Part shown: positions 27,157 to 38,903 of the stretch, in pieces
Numbering within the stretch: position 1 is the stretch's first letter
How the letters are laid out: the number at the start of each line of letters is the position of its first letter
Origin: Flavobacterium psychrophilum
GTDB lineage: Bacteria > Bacteroidota > Bacteroidia > Flavobacteriales > Flavobacteriaceae
DNA length: 64,000 nucleotides
Direction of reading: 5' to 3'
Assembly (NCBI GenBank): GCA_945890865.1
Contig: CAMDDB010000007.1
Location: 25,784 to 89,783 of the forward strand
Made by a program: the position numbers and the translations under genes
The notes under the pieces: generated by a model
Seen by the model: only the letters and a program-made list of their open reading frames with translations
What the model was told of the DNA's origin: nothing
The model's database searches: none

Positions 27157-30072
27157 CTACGCGTGTCTTTTTTCGATTTCATCGATATCGCTTTTCTTCA
27201 TTGAATCTACTAAAACTGGAGTAGCAATGAATAATGACGAATAGGTTCCGATGATGATACCTATTAACATGGCAAAGATAAATCCTCTAATAGATTCTCC
27301 ACCAAAAATAAACATGATTAACAATACCATGATCATCGTTAATGATGTATTCAATGTTCTAGAAAGCGTTGTATTAATAGAAGCATTAACTACTTCTTTA
27401 AACGAACCTCTACGTTTACCATCTAAAAACTCCCTAATTCTATCAAATACAATTACAGTATCATTCATAGAATATCCAATTACCGTTAAGATTGCTGCGA
27501 TAAAGTGTTGGTCCATTTCCATATGGAAAGGCATAAATTTGTAGCAAAGTGAATACACTCCCAATACAAAAATTACGTCATGCGCTACTGCAGCAACGGC
27601 ACCAATAGAATATCCATATTTTCTAAACGAGATAATTAAATATAAAGCAACGACTAACATTGCACCAATAACAGCCCAAAATGAATTCGTTTTGATATCT
27701 GCAGAAATAGTTGGACTTACTTTTGATCCATACAATACTCCGAATTTTTTACCTTCATATAAGTTGATGAACTTTTCATACGTAAGATCTTGATTGAAGT
27801 ATTTTTTAAGTCCGTTGTATAACTTTTGGTTTACTTCTTTGTCGATAGCAATACCTTCTTCTTTGATCTTATATTTTGTGGTAATTTTCAATTGATCAGC
27901 ATCACCAAAAACTTTAGCTTCTACTGGTAATCCAAATTCTTTTGAAAGCTCTTCAGCAACCACATTTGATTCAACTGGTTTTTCAAATTTTACTTGATAG
28001 GTTCTACCTCCAACAAAATCAACACCTTCATCTAATCCATTTACAAAGAAGGAAACACAGCTAACAACAACTACAATTGATGAAAACAAATACGTCCATT
28101 TTTTTACTTTGATAAAATCAAAATGGAAACCGGTAAACCAATTTTTAGTTATCGCTGTTGAAAAGGTTAACTTATTATTTTTAGCAATATCTCTATCAAT
28201 AAATATTCTAGCTATAAAAATTGAGGTAAATAACGAAGTAAAAATACCTATCAATAAAGTTAAAGCGAATCCTTGTATAGGTCCAGTTCCAAAAACAAAT
28301 AAAATAATACCTGTTAATATGTGTGTTACGTTTGCATCAACAATAGAACGCATTGCTCCTTTCCACCCGTATGAAATATCAACTACATCAGCAAGCGATT
28401 TTCCTTCACGTAATTCTTCTTTTGCTCTTTCGTAAATAATAATGTTAGCATCTACTGCTGTACCCAAAGTTAAAACGATACCGGCAATACCTGGTAATGT
28501 TAATACAAAACCAAAACTTGCCATTACACCAAATAAGAATAATACGTTCAATAATAAAGCTGCGTTTGCATACCATCCGGCTCTACCGTAGTAGAATACC
28601 ATCCATACACACACCAAAATAAATCCTACTAATGAAGAGGTGATACCTGCATCAATAGCTTTTTGACCTAATGATGGGCCTACTTCTGCAGATTGAATAA
28701 TTTCGGCAGCAGCTGGTAATTTACCTGCTCTTAAAACATTGGCTAAATCTTTTGTTTCTTCTAATGTAAAGTTTCCAGAAATTTCTGATTGACCACCAGT
28801 AATTGCTCCTTTACTTACACCTGGTGCAGAATATACTGTATTATCTAGGACAATTGCAATGGCATTACCTTGTTGCGATACAGCTCCTGTTATTTTTTCC
28901 CATAATCTAGCGCCATTAGCATTCATTTGCATTGACACAGCTGGTTTACCAAATTGATCAAAAGTATCTTTAGCGTCTACAATAACACCACCACTTAACG
29001 GCGCTACATTATCTCTAGTTCCTTTTAATACATATAATTCGGTAGCTTCAGGATTTTTTGGATTTACTTTACCCCATGCAAAACGAATATTTGATAAGGT
29101 TGCAGGTAATAAGGCTCTAATATCAGCTCTTTTTAAATAGCTGTTGATTACGGCGGTATCTTTAACATTAAAGAAACCAACACCTTGTTGACCAGGACTA
29201 ACCATTTTTCCTAAGAATGGACTTGTTTTTGCAGCAGCAGTATCGGCTTTATCCGTTAATAACGAATCGATTCCTACTTTTTTTACGGGAGCCGCTTTTA
29301 CAGCAATTTCTGTTTTCTTAAGCGCTTCATCTGCAGCCATAACAAAACCTGAAACTTCATCTAATTTATAGGTTTCCCAAAACTCTAATTGGGCTGTTCC
29401 TTGTAGTAAATTTTTGATACGATCTACATCCTTAGCGCCAGGTAATTCGACTAAAATTCTACCTGAATTACCTAACATTTGAATATTAGGTTGTGTAACA
29501 CCAAATTGATCAATACGTTTTCTTAAAACGTTGAATGCACTTTCAACCGACTCTTGAACTTTCTTTTTAACAATAGGTTCAACTTGTTTGTTGGTCATTC
29601 CGTTTTTAATTTCTGCTTCTAAATTTCTGTTTCCAAAAATATCGGCAGCTGCCAAGTTGATATTGGCATTATTTGCCTCTACAAAAAAGGCATCGATGTA
29701 ATCTTGATTTCCTTGTTGATTGATTTTAGCATCAGCCAATGCTTTATTGAAAGCTGCATTTTTTGAATCGTTTGCCAATCCTTTCAACACATCTTTAACT
29801 GAAATTTGGAGAATCACATTGATTCCCCCTTCTAAGTCAAGTCCTTTATTTAGTTGTTTTTGTCTAACTTCATTGAATGTGTATCCTAAAACGGGATACA
29901 CTTCTACTTTACCAATGGAATCTAAATAAGCAAATTCTTTTTTAGAATCTCCTTTTGCATAAGCTTTAGCATCTTTTTCGATACCGCTAGCAACAAAAGT
30001 AAAAGAAAGTTGGTAAACACATACCAAAGCAAAGATAATTGCGAAAAATTTAATAAGTCCTCTATTCTGCAT
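27157..30072 (-). CDS. secDF: Protein translocase subunit SecDF (fused)
   Basis: 971-residue fusion of SecD and SecF, the proton-driven RND-type accessory of the Sec translocon; the fusion is usual in Bacteroidota. An N-terminal membrane segment (FFAIIFALVCVYQLSFTF) leads to the SecD periplasmic region, including NVLRKRIDQFGVTQPNIQMLG and LANVLRAGKLPAAAEI. The SecD membrane core contains LGTAVDANIIIYERAKEELREG. The SecF half starts at about 640 with KWTYLFSS, has GVDFVGGRTYQVKF, and ends in the core YSMNDTVIVFDRIREFL. A well-formed promoter lies 39 bases upstream. Confidence 0.97.
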   Translation of the reverse strand: MQNRGLIKFFAIIFALVCVYQLSFTFVASGIEKDAKAYAKGDSKKEFAYLDSIGKVEVYPVLGYTFNEVRQKQLNKGLDLEGGINVILQISVKDVLKGLANDSKNAAFNKALADAKINQQGNQDYIDAFFVEANNANINLAAADIFGNRNLEAEIKNGMTNKQVEPIVKKKVQESVESAFNVLRKRIDQFGVTQPNIQMLGNSGRILVELPGAKDVDRIKNLLQGTAQLEFWETYKLDEVSGFVMAADEALKKTEIAVKAAPVKKVGIDSLLTDKADTAAAKTSPFLGKMVSPGQQGVGFFNVKDTAVINSYLKRADIRALLPATLSNIRFAWGKVNPKNPEATELYVLKGTRDNVAPLSGGVIVDAKDTFDQFGKPAVSMQMNANGARLWEKITGAVSQQGNAIAIVLDNTVYSAPGVSKGAITGGQSEISGNFTLEETKDLANVLRAGKLPAAAEIIQSAEVGPSLGQKAIDAGITSSLVGFILVCVWMVFYYGRAGWYANAALLLNVLFLFGVMASFGFVLTLPGIAGIVLTLGTAVDANIIIYERAKEELREGKSLADVVDISYGWKGAMRSIVDANVTHILTGIILFVFGTGPIQGFALTLLIGIFTSLFTSIFIARIFIDRDIAKNNKLTFSTAITKNWFTGFHFDFIKVKKWTYLFSSIVVVVSCVSFFVNGLDEGVDFVGGRTYQVKFEKPVESNVVAEELSKEFGLPVEAKVFGDADQLKITTKYKIKEEGIAIDKEVNQKLYNGLKKYFNQDLTYEKFINLYEGKKFGVLYGSKVSPTISADIKTNSFWAVIGAMLVVALYLIISFRKYGYSIGAVAAVAHDVIFVLGVYSLCYKFMPFHMEMDQHFIAAILTVIGYSMNDTVIVFDRIREFLDGKRRGSFKEVVNASINTTLSRTLNTSLTMIMVLLIMFIFGGESIRGFIFAMLIGIIIGTYSSLFIATPVLVDSMKKSDIDEIEKRHA

Positions 30073-30110
30073 TACTCTAAAATTTATTTATTCTATATTA
30101 TAAAAACGGA

Positions 30111-30141
30111 CAAATATATAATTTACAATAGGATTAAGCAA
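30111..30141 (-). promoter_or_regulatory. Flavobacterial promoter for secDF
   Basis: On the minus strand TTG (30141-30139), a 20-base spacer, then TATATTTG (30118-30111). This matches both elements at the expected spacing, 38 bases before the secDF ATG. Confidence 0.75.
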
Positions 30142-30266
30142 TTTTATTTCAGATTAAAATACGCTTTTTGTGTAAGTTTTCGATAATAAATGAAATACCA
30201 ACTCAAAATGAGTTGTTTATTAGCTAAAATAAGTCCATATAAAGCTTTCCATTTTCCGTTATAACC

Positions 30267-30299
30267 AAAAAAAAACCATCAATTGCTTGATGGCTTTTT
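30267..30299 (-). terminator. Terminator of mdh
   Basis: CCATCAA (30276-30282) / TTGATGG (30287-30293) extended by G-T and A-T pairs, with a 4-base loop, followed on the minus strand by nine T. Confidence 0.88.
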
Positions 30300-30320
30300 A
30301 TTTTTATTTTTTGACAGAAA

Positions 30321-31253
30321 TTACAAAACCGATTTTAAATCGGCATTCATTGCACGAACCGCATCTGCTGATTTTGCAAAAGCCGCTTTTTCAAACTCGT
30401 TCAATGCTACATCCACAATTTGTTCAATTCCATTTTTTCCAATGATACAAGGCACACCCATACAAATATCTTGCTGACCATATTCACCTTCTAACAAAAC
30501 CGAACAAGGGATCATTCGTTTTTGATTGTTTAAAATGCTATCAACTAAATACGCTACAGAAGCCCCTGGCGCATACCAAGCTGAAGTCCCTAACAAACCG
30601 GTTAATGTGGCTCCACCTACCATGGTATCTGCGGCTACTTTATCTAACACCTCTTGTGCTAAAAAGTTTGAAACAGGCGCACCATTGTAAGAAGCCAATC
30701 GCGTTAAGGGAATCATAGTTGTATCACCATGTCCTCCAATCACCATACCTTGCACATCATTAGCAGGTTTGTCTAATGCTTTAGATAAAAAATATTTGAA
30801 ACGAGAGCTGTCTAACGCTCCACCCATTCCTATGACTCTATTTTTTGGCAATCCAGTTGCTTTTAAAGTTAAGTAGGTCATCGTATCCATTGGATTTGAA
30901 ACTACCACAATAATTGCATTTGGAGAATGCGTCAATACATTATCTGCTACCGATTTTACAATTCCGGCATTAATTCCGATTAATTCTTCACGAGTCATAC
31001 CTGGCTTTCTTGGAATACCTGAAGTAATTACCACTACATCACTTCCCGCTGTTTTTGAATAATCACCAGTAGTACCACTCAATTGAGTATTAAATACGGT
31101 TGTAGTAGCACATTGCATAATATCCATAGCTTTACCTTCGGCAAAACCTTCTTTGATATCGACTAACACAACTTCACTTGCAATTCCTCTGTAAGAAATT
31201 ACGTCTGCACATGTAGCACCTACGTTACCCGCACCCACTATCGTTACTTTCAT
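30321..31253 (-). CDS. mdh: Malate dehydrogenase
   Basis: NAD-dependent oxidation of malate to oxaloacetate in the TCA cycle. It is the lactate-dehydrogenase-like type: the N-terminal Rossmann motif GAGNVGATCA (7-16), the substrate loop GIPRKPGMTREELIGINAG (three arginines near 81, 87 and 119), VVSNPMDTMTYL, and the catalytic His in GGHGDTTMIPLTR. At 310 residues it is normal length. The substrate-loop Arg pattern (R-K-P-G-M-T-R) argues for malate rather than lactate. It is downstream of gyrB but has its own TAACTTTG box, so it is probably transcribed independently. Confidence 0.96.
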   Translation of the reverse strand: MKVTIVGAGNVGATCADVISYRGIASEVVLVDIKEGFAEGKAMDIMQCATTTVFNTQLSGTTGDYSKTAGSDVVVITSGIPRKPGMTREELIGINAGIVKSVADNVLTHSPNAIIVVVSNPMDTMTYLTLKATGLPKNRVIGMGGALDSSRFKYFLSKALDKPANDVQGMVIGGHGDTTMIPLTRLASYNGAPVSNFLAQEVLDKVAADTMVGGATLTGLLGTSAWYAPGASVAYLVDSILNNQKRMIPCSVLLEGEYGQQDICMGVPCIIGKNGIEQIVDVALNEFEKAAFAKSADAVRAMNADLKSVL

Positions 31254-31288
31254 TATTAATTTTATTATATTAAACGTTTATTTTTTTG

Positions 31289-31296
31289 CAAAGTTA
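31289..31296 (-). promoter_or_regulatory. Putative -7 box TAACTTTG for mdh
   Basis: Exact TAnnTTTG match on the minus strand, 35 bases before the mdh ATG, in the 114-base gap after gyrB. Confidence 0.55.
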
Positions 31297-31367
31297 TCAA
31301 AAGCCAACTATTTTATACCAGTTAAAATGCTAATTTGATAGCTATTATTTTTGATTAAAAATGAAAA

Positions 31368-33338
<1,971 letters not shown>

Positions 33339-33346
33339 TTAACAGA

Positions 33347-33354
33347 CAAATATA
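33347..33354 (-). promoter_or_regulatory. Putative -7 box TATATTTG for gyrB
   Basis: Exact TAnnTTTG match on the minus strand, 38 bases before the gyrB ATG. Confidence 0.55.
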
Positions 33355-33494
33355 ACCATTCCGGAAAAAATTTAACCACAAATAAGCGCAAAAACCCATT
33401 AAGTTATTAACATTTGTTAAAAACAAAAACACCAACTAAACCTAGTTGACGCAATCAAAAAAATATCGCTTATTGGGTTAAATTTAAAGTCAAA

Positions 33495-33944
33495 TCATGC
33501 CACTTCATGAATTGTAAAAGTAGTGCCATTTACAACCACTATATCACCTTGTTTTTTACCCATTAATTGACTTCCTAATGGCGATTGTGGCGAAACGGAT
33601 AATACTGTAATTCCTTCTACAGTAATTTTAGGCAAAGCCGCACTAACAAACAATTGCAATGCATTTACTTTTACAGAACTTCCTAAAGCGATTGTTGAGT
33701 TGGTTTTTGAAACCTCAATTCGATCAAGTATACCCTGCAATGTTATTGCCTCGGTTAATTTTTGCGTGATTTTTTCTTGTTCTAAATGCATCATAGATAA
33801 AGTAGTTTCGTGTTTATCCCCCGCCGAGCCTTTGGCGTCATTTAGAGCGTCGTTTGACAAACCCGAAATCATATCTCGATACACATCGATTTTATCTTGA
33901 AGCAACACCAAATGTTGTTGTTTTATTTTTTGTTTGAATGTCAT
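33495..33944 (-). CDS. Gre/Rnk-like transcription factor with GreA/GreB C-terminal domain
   Basis: 149 residues. Residues 1-75 form charged helices compatible with a coiled coil, with an acidic turn DALNDAKGSAGDKHE at about 32-46, where Gre factors carry their catalytic tip. Residues 80-149 (GSSVKVNALQLFVSAALPKITVEG... SPLGSQLMGKKQGDIVVVNG) match the Gre C-terminal FKBP-like domain; the SPLG and G-K-K-x-G-D-x-V boxes are diagnostic. It is close to GreA in size (about 158) but with a shorter N-terminal coil. It probably binds RNA polymerase through the secondary channel; whether it cleaves backtracked RNA is unknown. The gene stands alone. Confidence 0.8.
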   Translation of the reverse strand: MTFKQKIKQQHLVLLQDKIDVYRDMISGLSNDALNDAKGSAGDKHETTLSMMHLEQEKITQKLTEAITLQGILDRIEVSKTNSTIALGSSVKVNALQLFVSAALPKITVEGITVLSVSPQSPLGSQLMGKKQGDIVVVNGTTFTIHEVA

Positions 33945-34046
33945 GATAATTATTTAACCACAAAGAGCACAAAGAGGGCGCTAAATTCACAACGAATTAC
34001 AACTTTGCGAACCCTGCAAAAAAGCTTGTATCATTACGTTTCAGCA

Positions 34047-35801
34047 TTAGAAATCGAACTTATAATTAGCTCCTACCAAAACTTGAATGCCTTGCACAGG
34101 AAAGTTTGCCCAACGATTGTATTGCTGATTGGCAAGATTATTCCCTTTGAGATAAGCCGTCAATCGGGCATTGTATTGATAACCCACGTGCGCATTGAGA
34201 TCAAAATACCCCTTTAATGTAATGGTTTGATCGGAAAAATCAGGTGGAAAAACAGCGGCATCAGATTGCACTGAAATCAGGTCTTTTCTTTCGCCAACAT
34301 AAAATACATGAGCACCTGCATACCATTTTTCGTTAATTGTAACTGCTAACGAAGATCCCAGTTTTAATTGGGGTAAATTCCATGCTTGAGAGGCATTATC
34401 GGTACTGTAATTGGAAAATAGGCCCTCAATTCCAAAAGAAATATTTTTTGAAAACTCAGCTTTTAACTCCCCAAACAAACCCATTGTTTTTACATTATCA
34501 TAAACCACTCTGAAGGAATTTCCGTAAGCATAACCTTCTGTATTTGAAGATAAAACATCAAATTTATTATGTAAAAATAACGCTTTGTTATCTTGATTTA
34601 AAAAGGAAGCCTTTACATTAAAAGAAACAGAATTAGCTAATTTTCCTTTCAAACCCGCATAAATATCATATTTTGTGTTAGTGGGAGCAATAAGAAGTGT
34701 AGGCGATACAAATGGATTTTCTTCTACAAAATCAGCATAAGAGTTTTGTTGCAAATTTCCTTCGGCACCTGCATAAGCTACTAAAATGTCGCCAACTAAT
34801 TTGTAGGAAGCTTTAATGTTAGGGTAAATGAAAATATTGTTTTGATCTTGTTGAACTAGGGTGTGATTTGAATAAAAAACACCCATTCCTATTTGCATCG
34901 ATAAATCCTCTTTTTCATACAAAATACTCGGTTTTAGCCCTATATTTAATGTTGAATAATCATATTTTGAATTCAATTGTGCTAAACTTTTCTCAAAATT
35001 GCCGCCTACAAAATCGAATACAAAATCGGTGTTGACTTTTTGATCCATTATCTTAAAATCAAATTGTGGTTTTATAAAAAAGCGATTTTCGGAGGAACCA
35101 AAAGCATCTGAAAAATGCTTGAATTGTGTGCTGGCTTCTTTAAAAAATCCGTTATTCAAAATTAGCTTTCCACCCAAAGCAATGGTATTATAGGTTTGTT
35201 TCGAATCGATATCTTGGATGAATGTATCATTAAAAAGACTATAATTAGGCAAACCATACCAATTGTACATTTGATTTTTTAGACCCAAATCAAGGTTCCA
35301 ACTCAAATTGCGTTCCCGTACTCCATAAGTAGCCTCTAAACTAGTGTTAGCATATTTATCATCTAAAACCAAATCTTTAATTCCGCCTTGAGAGGACAAA
35401 TGACGGAGCATTGCCCCCCAATAACTTGAATTACTCATACTTTTTGTAAGAAATAATTCGGCGTTTGCTGTGCCATAATTTCCAAATCCCAGCGTGGCAT
35501 AATTGTCATATAATTTTTCTTTTTTAACAGGATCAACTGACGCTGCTTTCCCTTTACTAGGCATAAAGGTAGAAGCTACAGGAAATGAAAAAATGCGATA
35601 TTGAATAACTTCTTTTTTTTCTTTTTCCTCGTCTTGTAAAACAGGAGTTTCTTTTACTTTAAAAGCATCAGAAATTGTAGGTGTATAGGGTTTTACGATG
35701 TTTACAACTTCTGAACCGATAGTTCCCTCTTTTACTTGTGATAAAGAAAATTGGAGACCAAAGACAACGAATACTAGCGTGATTATATTTGATTTTTTCA
35801 T
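34047..35801 (-). CDS. TonB-receptor-like outer-membrane barrel without plug
   Basis: 584 residues. A signal peptide (IITLVFVVFGLQFSLSQ) is followed by a short motif VKPYTPTISDAFKVKE (36-51) and a charged linker. About 500 residues of amphipathic strands follow, typical of TonB-dependent-receptor barrels and ending in VLVGANYKFDF with a terminal aromatic. No plug (carboxypeptidase-like or TonB-box plug) domain is visible, so this is not a normal TonB receptor. It is the second gene of an operon with the 1003-residue TPR protein (59 bases apart). In Flavobacteriaceae this pair appears as a unit. The function is unknown; a surface pore or anchor for the partner is a guess. Confidence 0.8.
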   Translation of the reverse strand: MKKSNIITLVFVVFGLQFSLSQVKEGTIGSEVVNIVKPYTPTISDAFKVKETPVLQDEEKEKKEVIQYRIFSFPVASTFMPSKGKAASVDPVKKEKLYDNYATLGFGNYGTANAELFLTKSMSNSSYWGAMLRHLSSQGGIKDLVLDDKYANTSLEATYGVRERNLSWNLDLGLKNQMYNWYGLPNYSLFNDTFIQDIDSKQTYNTIALGGKLILNNGFFKEASTQFKHFSDAFGSSENRFFIKPQFDFKIMDQKVNTDFVFDFVGGNFEKSLAQLNSKYDYSTLNIGLKPSILYEKEDLSMQIGMGVFYSNHTLVQQDQNNIFIYPNIKASYKLVGDILVAYAGAEGNLQQNSYADFVEENPFVSPTLLIAPTNTKYDIYAGLKGKLANSVSFNVKASFLNQDNKALFLHNKFDVLSSNTEGYAYGNSFRVVYDNVKTMGLFGELKAEFSKNISFGIEGLFSNYSTDNASQAWNLPQLKLGSSLAVTINEKWYAGAHVFYVGERKDLISVQSDAAVFPPDFSDQTITLKGYFDLNAHVGYQYNARLTAYLKGNNLANQQYNRWANFPVQGIQVLVGANYKFDF

Positions 35802-35860
35802 AGGATATCATATTGTTACTGATGCAATTAGATCATCAATTGTAAACTATTTTACGATTA

Positions 35861-38800
35861 TTAATTGGTAATGGATTCATTACGTTTTGCTTCTTCACTT
35901 TTGATGCGCTCTAACTCGCCTTGGGCTTCAGTTAATACATCTTCAAACGTTGCAAAATTATCAATGACACTTTGAAGGATTTCAGTTGCTTGAAAGCTAT
36001 CACCCAGCATAAAATAATTTTTTGCCATAATAATTAAGGCTTTTGATCCAAAATATTTATAGCCCGAATAATCTACTGCAATTTGCTCTACCACTTTATT
36101 GGAAGCATCAAACTTTCCTTCTTTGTTCTTGAAATAGGCCTCATAATATAAAGCTTCTGCTTTGAGTTCGCCTTTGGCTATTTTATTCAACTTATCGTAA
36201 GCTTCTTTTGCTTTTGCTTCGTCATTACTTTTCATGGCAGAACGCGCTACAATGATTTGGGCATCACTTTTAATTCGATCTTCAATTTTATCGTTTTTCA
36301 ATACTTTATCGGCATATATCACCGCATTCACATAATCTTCTTTTTCATAATAAGCTTTCATCAAATTGGATTGCGCATAGGTTGTGTTTTGAGGAAATTC
36401 GGCTTCGGCTTCCAAACGGATTAAAACCAAAAGGGCCGCATCGTAATTTTTAGCTTTTAAATTGATTTGGCACAAACGCGCTAAAGCTTGTTCCGTAAAT
36501 TCATTTCTAGGGCTTGCAATTACAAACTCATAGGGCTTGATGGCATTATTTTCTAAAGCATCGGCAAAGTACAATTGCGCCAGGTAAAAATTAGCTTTTA
36601 AGGCATGCAAGCCATTCGGGAATCTACTGATATAGTTTGTAAATCCAGAAATCGCTAGCTTGGCATTGTTTTGTAAATATTGCTTTTCGGCAGATTCATA
36701 GGTATCATTATCCAAATCGGCATCAGAAACTGCGATAAAAGTTAGGGATTTAACCCAATCGGCATATTCATTTACTTTTCCATTATCTACATAAATCAAT
36801 CGCGCTGTGGCAACTGCTTCTATTGATTCTGGAGAATTGGGATATTCAGCAACTACTTTTTTAAACTTTCCAATAGCTTGTGCTTCATTATTTCCATTAT
36901 AATATAGTAAACCCTGTTTTAAAATGGCTTTAGCTGTATACGAACTGGACCTATAATTATTAATTAATTTATCATAGATTGTGATGGCTTTATCATTTAA
37001 ATTTTGTCCCACATACGTATTTCCCAATTCATAAACAGCGTCATCGGCATATTGAGACGTTGGATAGGCTGTGATAAATTTTTCCAAATCTGCTATTTTT
37101 CGATCCGGTTTATTGACAAAACCATAGCTAATTCCTTTTTGAAAAGCCGCATAATCGGCATCTACACTATTCATCTCCATAACTTTATTATAGGCATCCA
37201 TTGCGGGCCAATATTTTGCCACCATAAAATTACAATCGGCTAAACGCAAATAAGAATCCGTTAGGCGCATTTTATCTCCTGGAACAGATTTTATATAAGC
37301 GTCAAAATAAGGTAGGGCACTTTCATAGGCTTTCAGCTTGAAATAGGAATAAGCCAAATTATAATTGGCATTATCATACTCAGGCGTTTGCTTGGCGGCT
37401 GTAAAATTCTTAAATTGTAGAAAAGTGAGTTTTGCTTCCTCAAATTGATCCAAATTGTATTCCGTTTCTCCTTTCCAAAAGGTGGCTCTTGCCGAAAATT
37501 TAGGATCAACATTTTCGGTTATTGCTGTCTTAAATAGCGCAAAAGCTCCTTTATAATCTCCATCGATATACAATTCTAAACCACGGTAGAACGCCACTTT
37601 TTGATAGGCCCATTTATTTTCAGGTGAGCGGTTTTTCTGCAATAATTGTAACGCTTCTTTATAATTTTTAGCGGTAATATAGGAACTTATCAACAACGAA
37701 TTAATTTCTTGTTTGTAGGAACTTTCGGGATATTTTGCTAAATAAGCCAGTAAAACTTCTGGCACCGATTGATAAGGATTTCCAATATCATAACTCAATT
37801 TTGCATAATTTAACCAAGCATCTTCTTGAATTTTTAATTCAAATTGCATTTCTGAAGCCGATTTAAATGCGTTCAATGCTTGTTGTTTTTTTTGTGTATA
37901 TAAATAACTTTCCGCCAAATGATAATAGGCATTTTGAGCGACTGTATCGTTCCCCTGAATAATCTTATTGAACTGGGCAATGGCATTTTCAAAATCTTTT
38001 TGTTGGTAATAGGTATACCCCAATTGATAAAAATCGGTATTTGTCCATTTTCCTTTTTTTCCTTTATAAGCTAATAAAAAGGGCAAGGCTTGGTCATATT
38101 TTTTGAGATTAAAGTAACTCTCCCCTACAATTTTAGAAAGTTCACTTTTCTCTTCCAAATTTGCTTTTGGAAATTGGGCTTCACCTACTTCTATTGCTTT
38201 TTGAAAGTTACCGAGTTTAAAATTCATGTCGGCTTGAAAATAGCCTATTTTTTCTTTGTATTTTTCTTGATTGCCAACTTGCTCAAAATAATTATTGGCC
38301 GATTTGTAATCATCTAAAACATAAGCGATATATCCTGAATAATATTTAGCTTGATTTCCAAATGTGTTAGAATTCAAAATCATGTTAAAATATTTAGCCG
38401 CCTCTTTGTTGTTTTTTGTGGCAAAAAAAGCATATCCTTTCTGAAAATGATATGCATCTTTGCGCTCATAGTTCATTGAATTACTATCTACTTTATCAAA
38501 CCACACAATCGCTTTTTGGTAATTTCCTTCTTCAAAATAATAGTGTGCTACTTCAACATAGGCTTGATTCATTTTAGGGCTTGTGGGATAATTTTGTACA
38601 AATTTCATCACTAATTCATCCCCTCCATTTTGCTTTAAATGCAAAGCACAAATAGCACTATAATAGGCGCAATCCGAAGCCAATTCTTCTGAATTTTCAA
38701 TTGTCTTCAGTTTTTCAAATAACAATTGTGCCGACAAATATTGCTTTTCTTTATACAATTCTATTGCACGATTAAAAGCGTTCAAATCATGCGTATAAAA

Positions 38801-38872
38801 GGCAGATTTTTGGGCTAAAAGTGCTCCTGAAAAGAAAACAAATAAAAAAGAAAATTGGATATACTTTATCAT
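35861..38872 (-). CDS. Large exported TPR-repeat protein
   Basis: 1003 residues. The signal peptide FSFLFVFFSGALLAQ is followed by more than twenty tetratricopeptide-like helical pairs spread over nearly the whole length (for example YYQQKDFENAIAQFNKIIQG, YFKLKAYESALPYFDAYI and YDKLINNYRSSSYTAKAILKQG). The tail is acidic and basic mixed (LERIKSEEAKRNES). TPR solenoids bind other proteins, and export makes it a periplasmic or surface scaffold. The first gene of the operon, it has a TATATTTG box 24 bases upstream and the barrel gene downstream. Partner unknown. Confidence 0.9.
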   Translation of the reverse strand: MIKYIQFSFLFVFFSGALLAQKSAFYTHDLNAFNRAIELYKEKQYLSAQLLFEKLKTIENSEELASDCAYYSAICALHLKQNGGDELVMKFVQNYPTSPKMNQAYVEVAHYYFEEGNYQKAIVWFDKVDSNSMNYERKDAYHFQKGYAFFATKNNKEAAKYFNMILNSNTFGNQAKYYSGYIAYVLDDYKSANNYFEQVGNQEKYKEKIGYFQADMNFKLGNFQKAIEVGEAQFPKANLEEKSELSKIVGESYFNLKKYDQALPFLLAYKGKKGKWTNTDFYQLGYTYYQQKDFENAIAQFNKIIQGNDTVAQNAYYHLAESYLYTQKKQQALNAFKSASEMQFELKIQEDAWLNYAKLSYDIGNPYQSVPEVLLAYLAKYPESSYKQEINSLLISSYITAKNYKEALQLLQKNRSPENKWAYQKVAFYRGLELYIDGDYKGAFALFKTAITENVDPKFSARATFWKGETEYNLDQFEEAKLTFLQFKNFTAAKQTPEYDNANYNLAYSYFKLKAYESALPYFDAYIKSVPGDKMRLTDSYLRLADCNFMVAKYWPAMDAYNKVMEMNSVDADYAAFQKGISYGFVNKPDRKIADLEKFITAYPTSQYADDAVYELGNTYVGQNLNDKAITIYDKLINNYRSSSYTAKAILKQGLLYYNGNNEAQAIGKFKKVVAEYPNSPESIEAVATARLIYVDNGKVNEYADWVKSLTFIAVSDADLDNDTYESAEKQYLQNNAKLAISGFTNYISRFPNGLHALKANFYLAQLYFADALENNAIKPYEFVIASPRNEFTEQALARLCQINLKAKNYDAALLVLIRLEAEAEFPQNTTYAQSNLMKAYYEKEDYVNAVIYADKVLKNDKIEDRIKSDAQIIVARSAMKSNDEAKAKEAYDKLNKIAKGELKAEALYYEAYFKNKEGKFDASNKVVEQIAVDYSGYKYFGSKALIIMAKNYFMLGDSFQATEILQSVIDNFATFEDVLTEAQGELERIKSEEAKRNESITN

Positions 38873-38895
38873 TTTGATTCGCTATTTATGAAGTT

Positions 38896-38903
38896 CAAAT
38901 ATA
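38896..38903 (-). promoter_or_regulatory. Putative -7 box TATATTTG for the TPR-barrel operon
   Basis: Exact TAnnTTTG match on the minus strand, 23 bases before the TPR-protein ATG. Confidence 0.55.
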
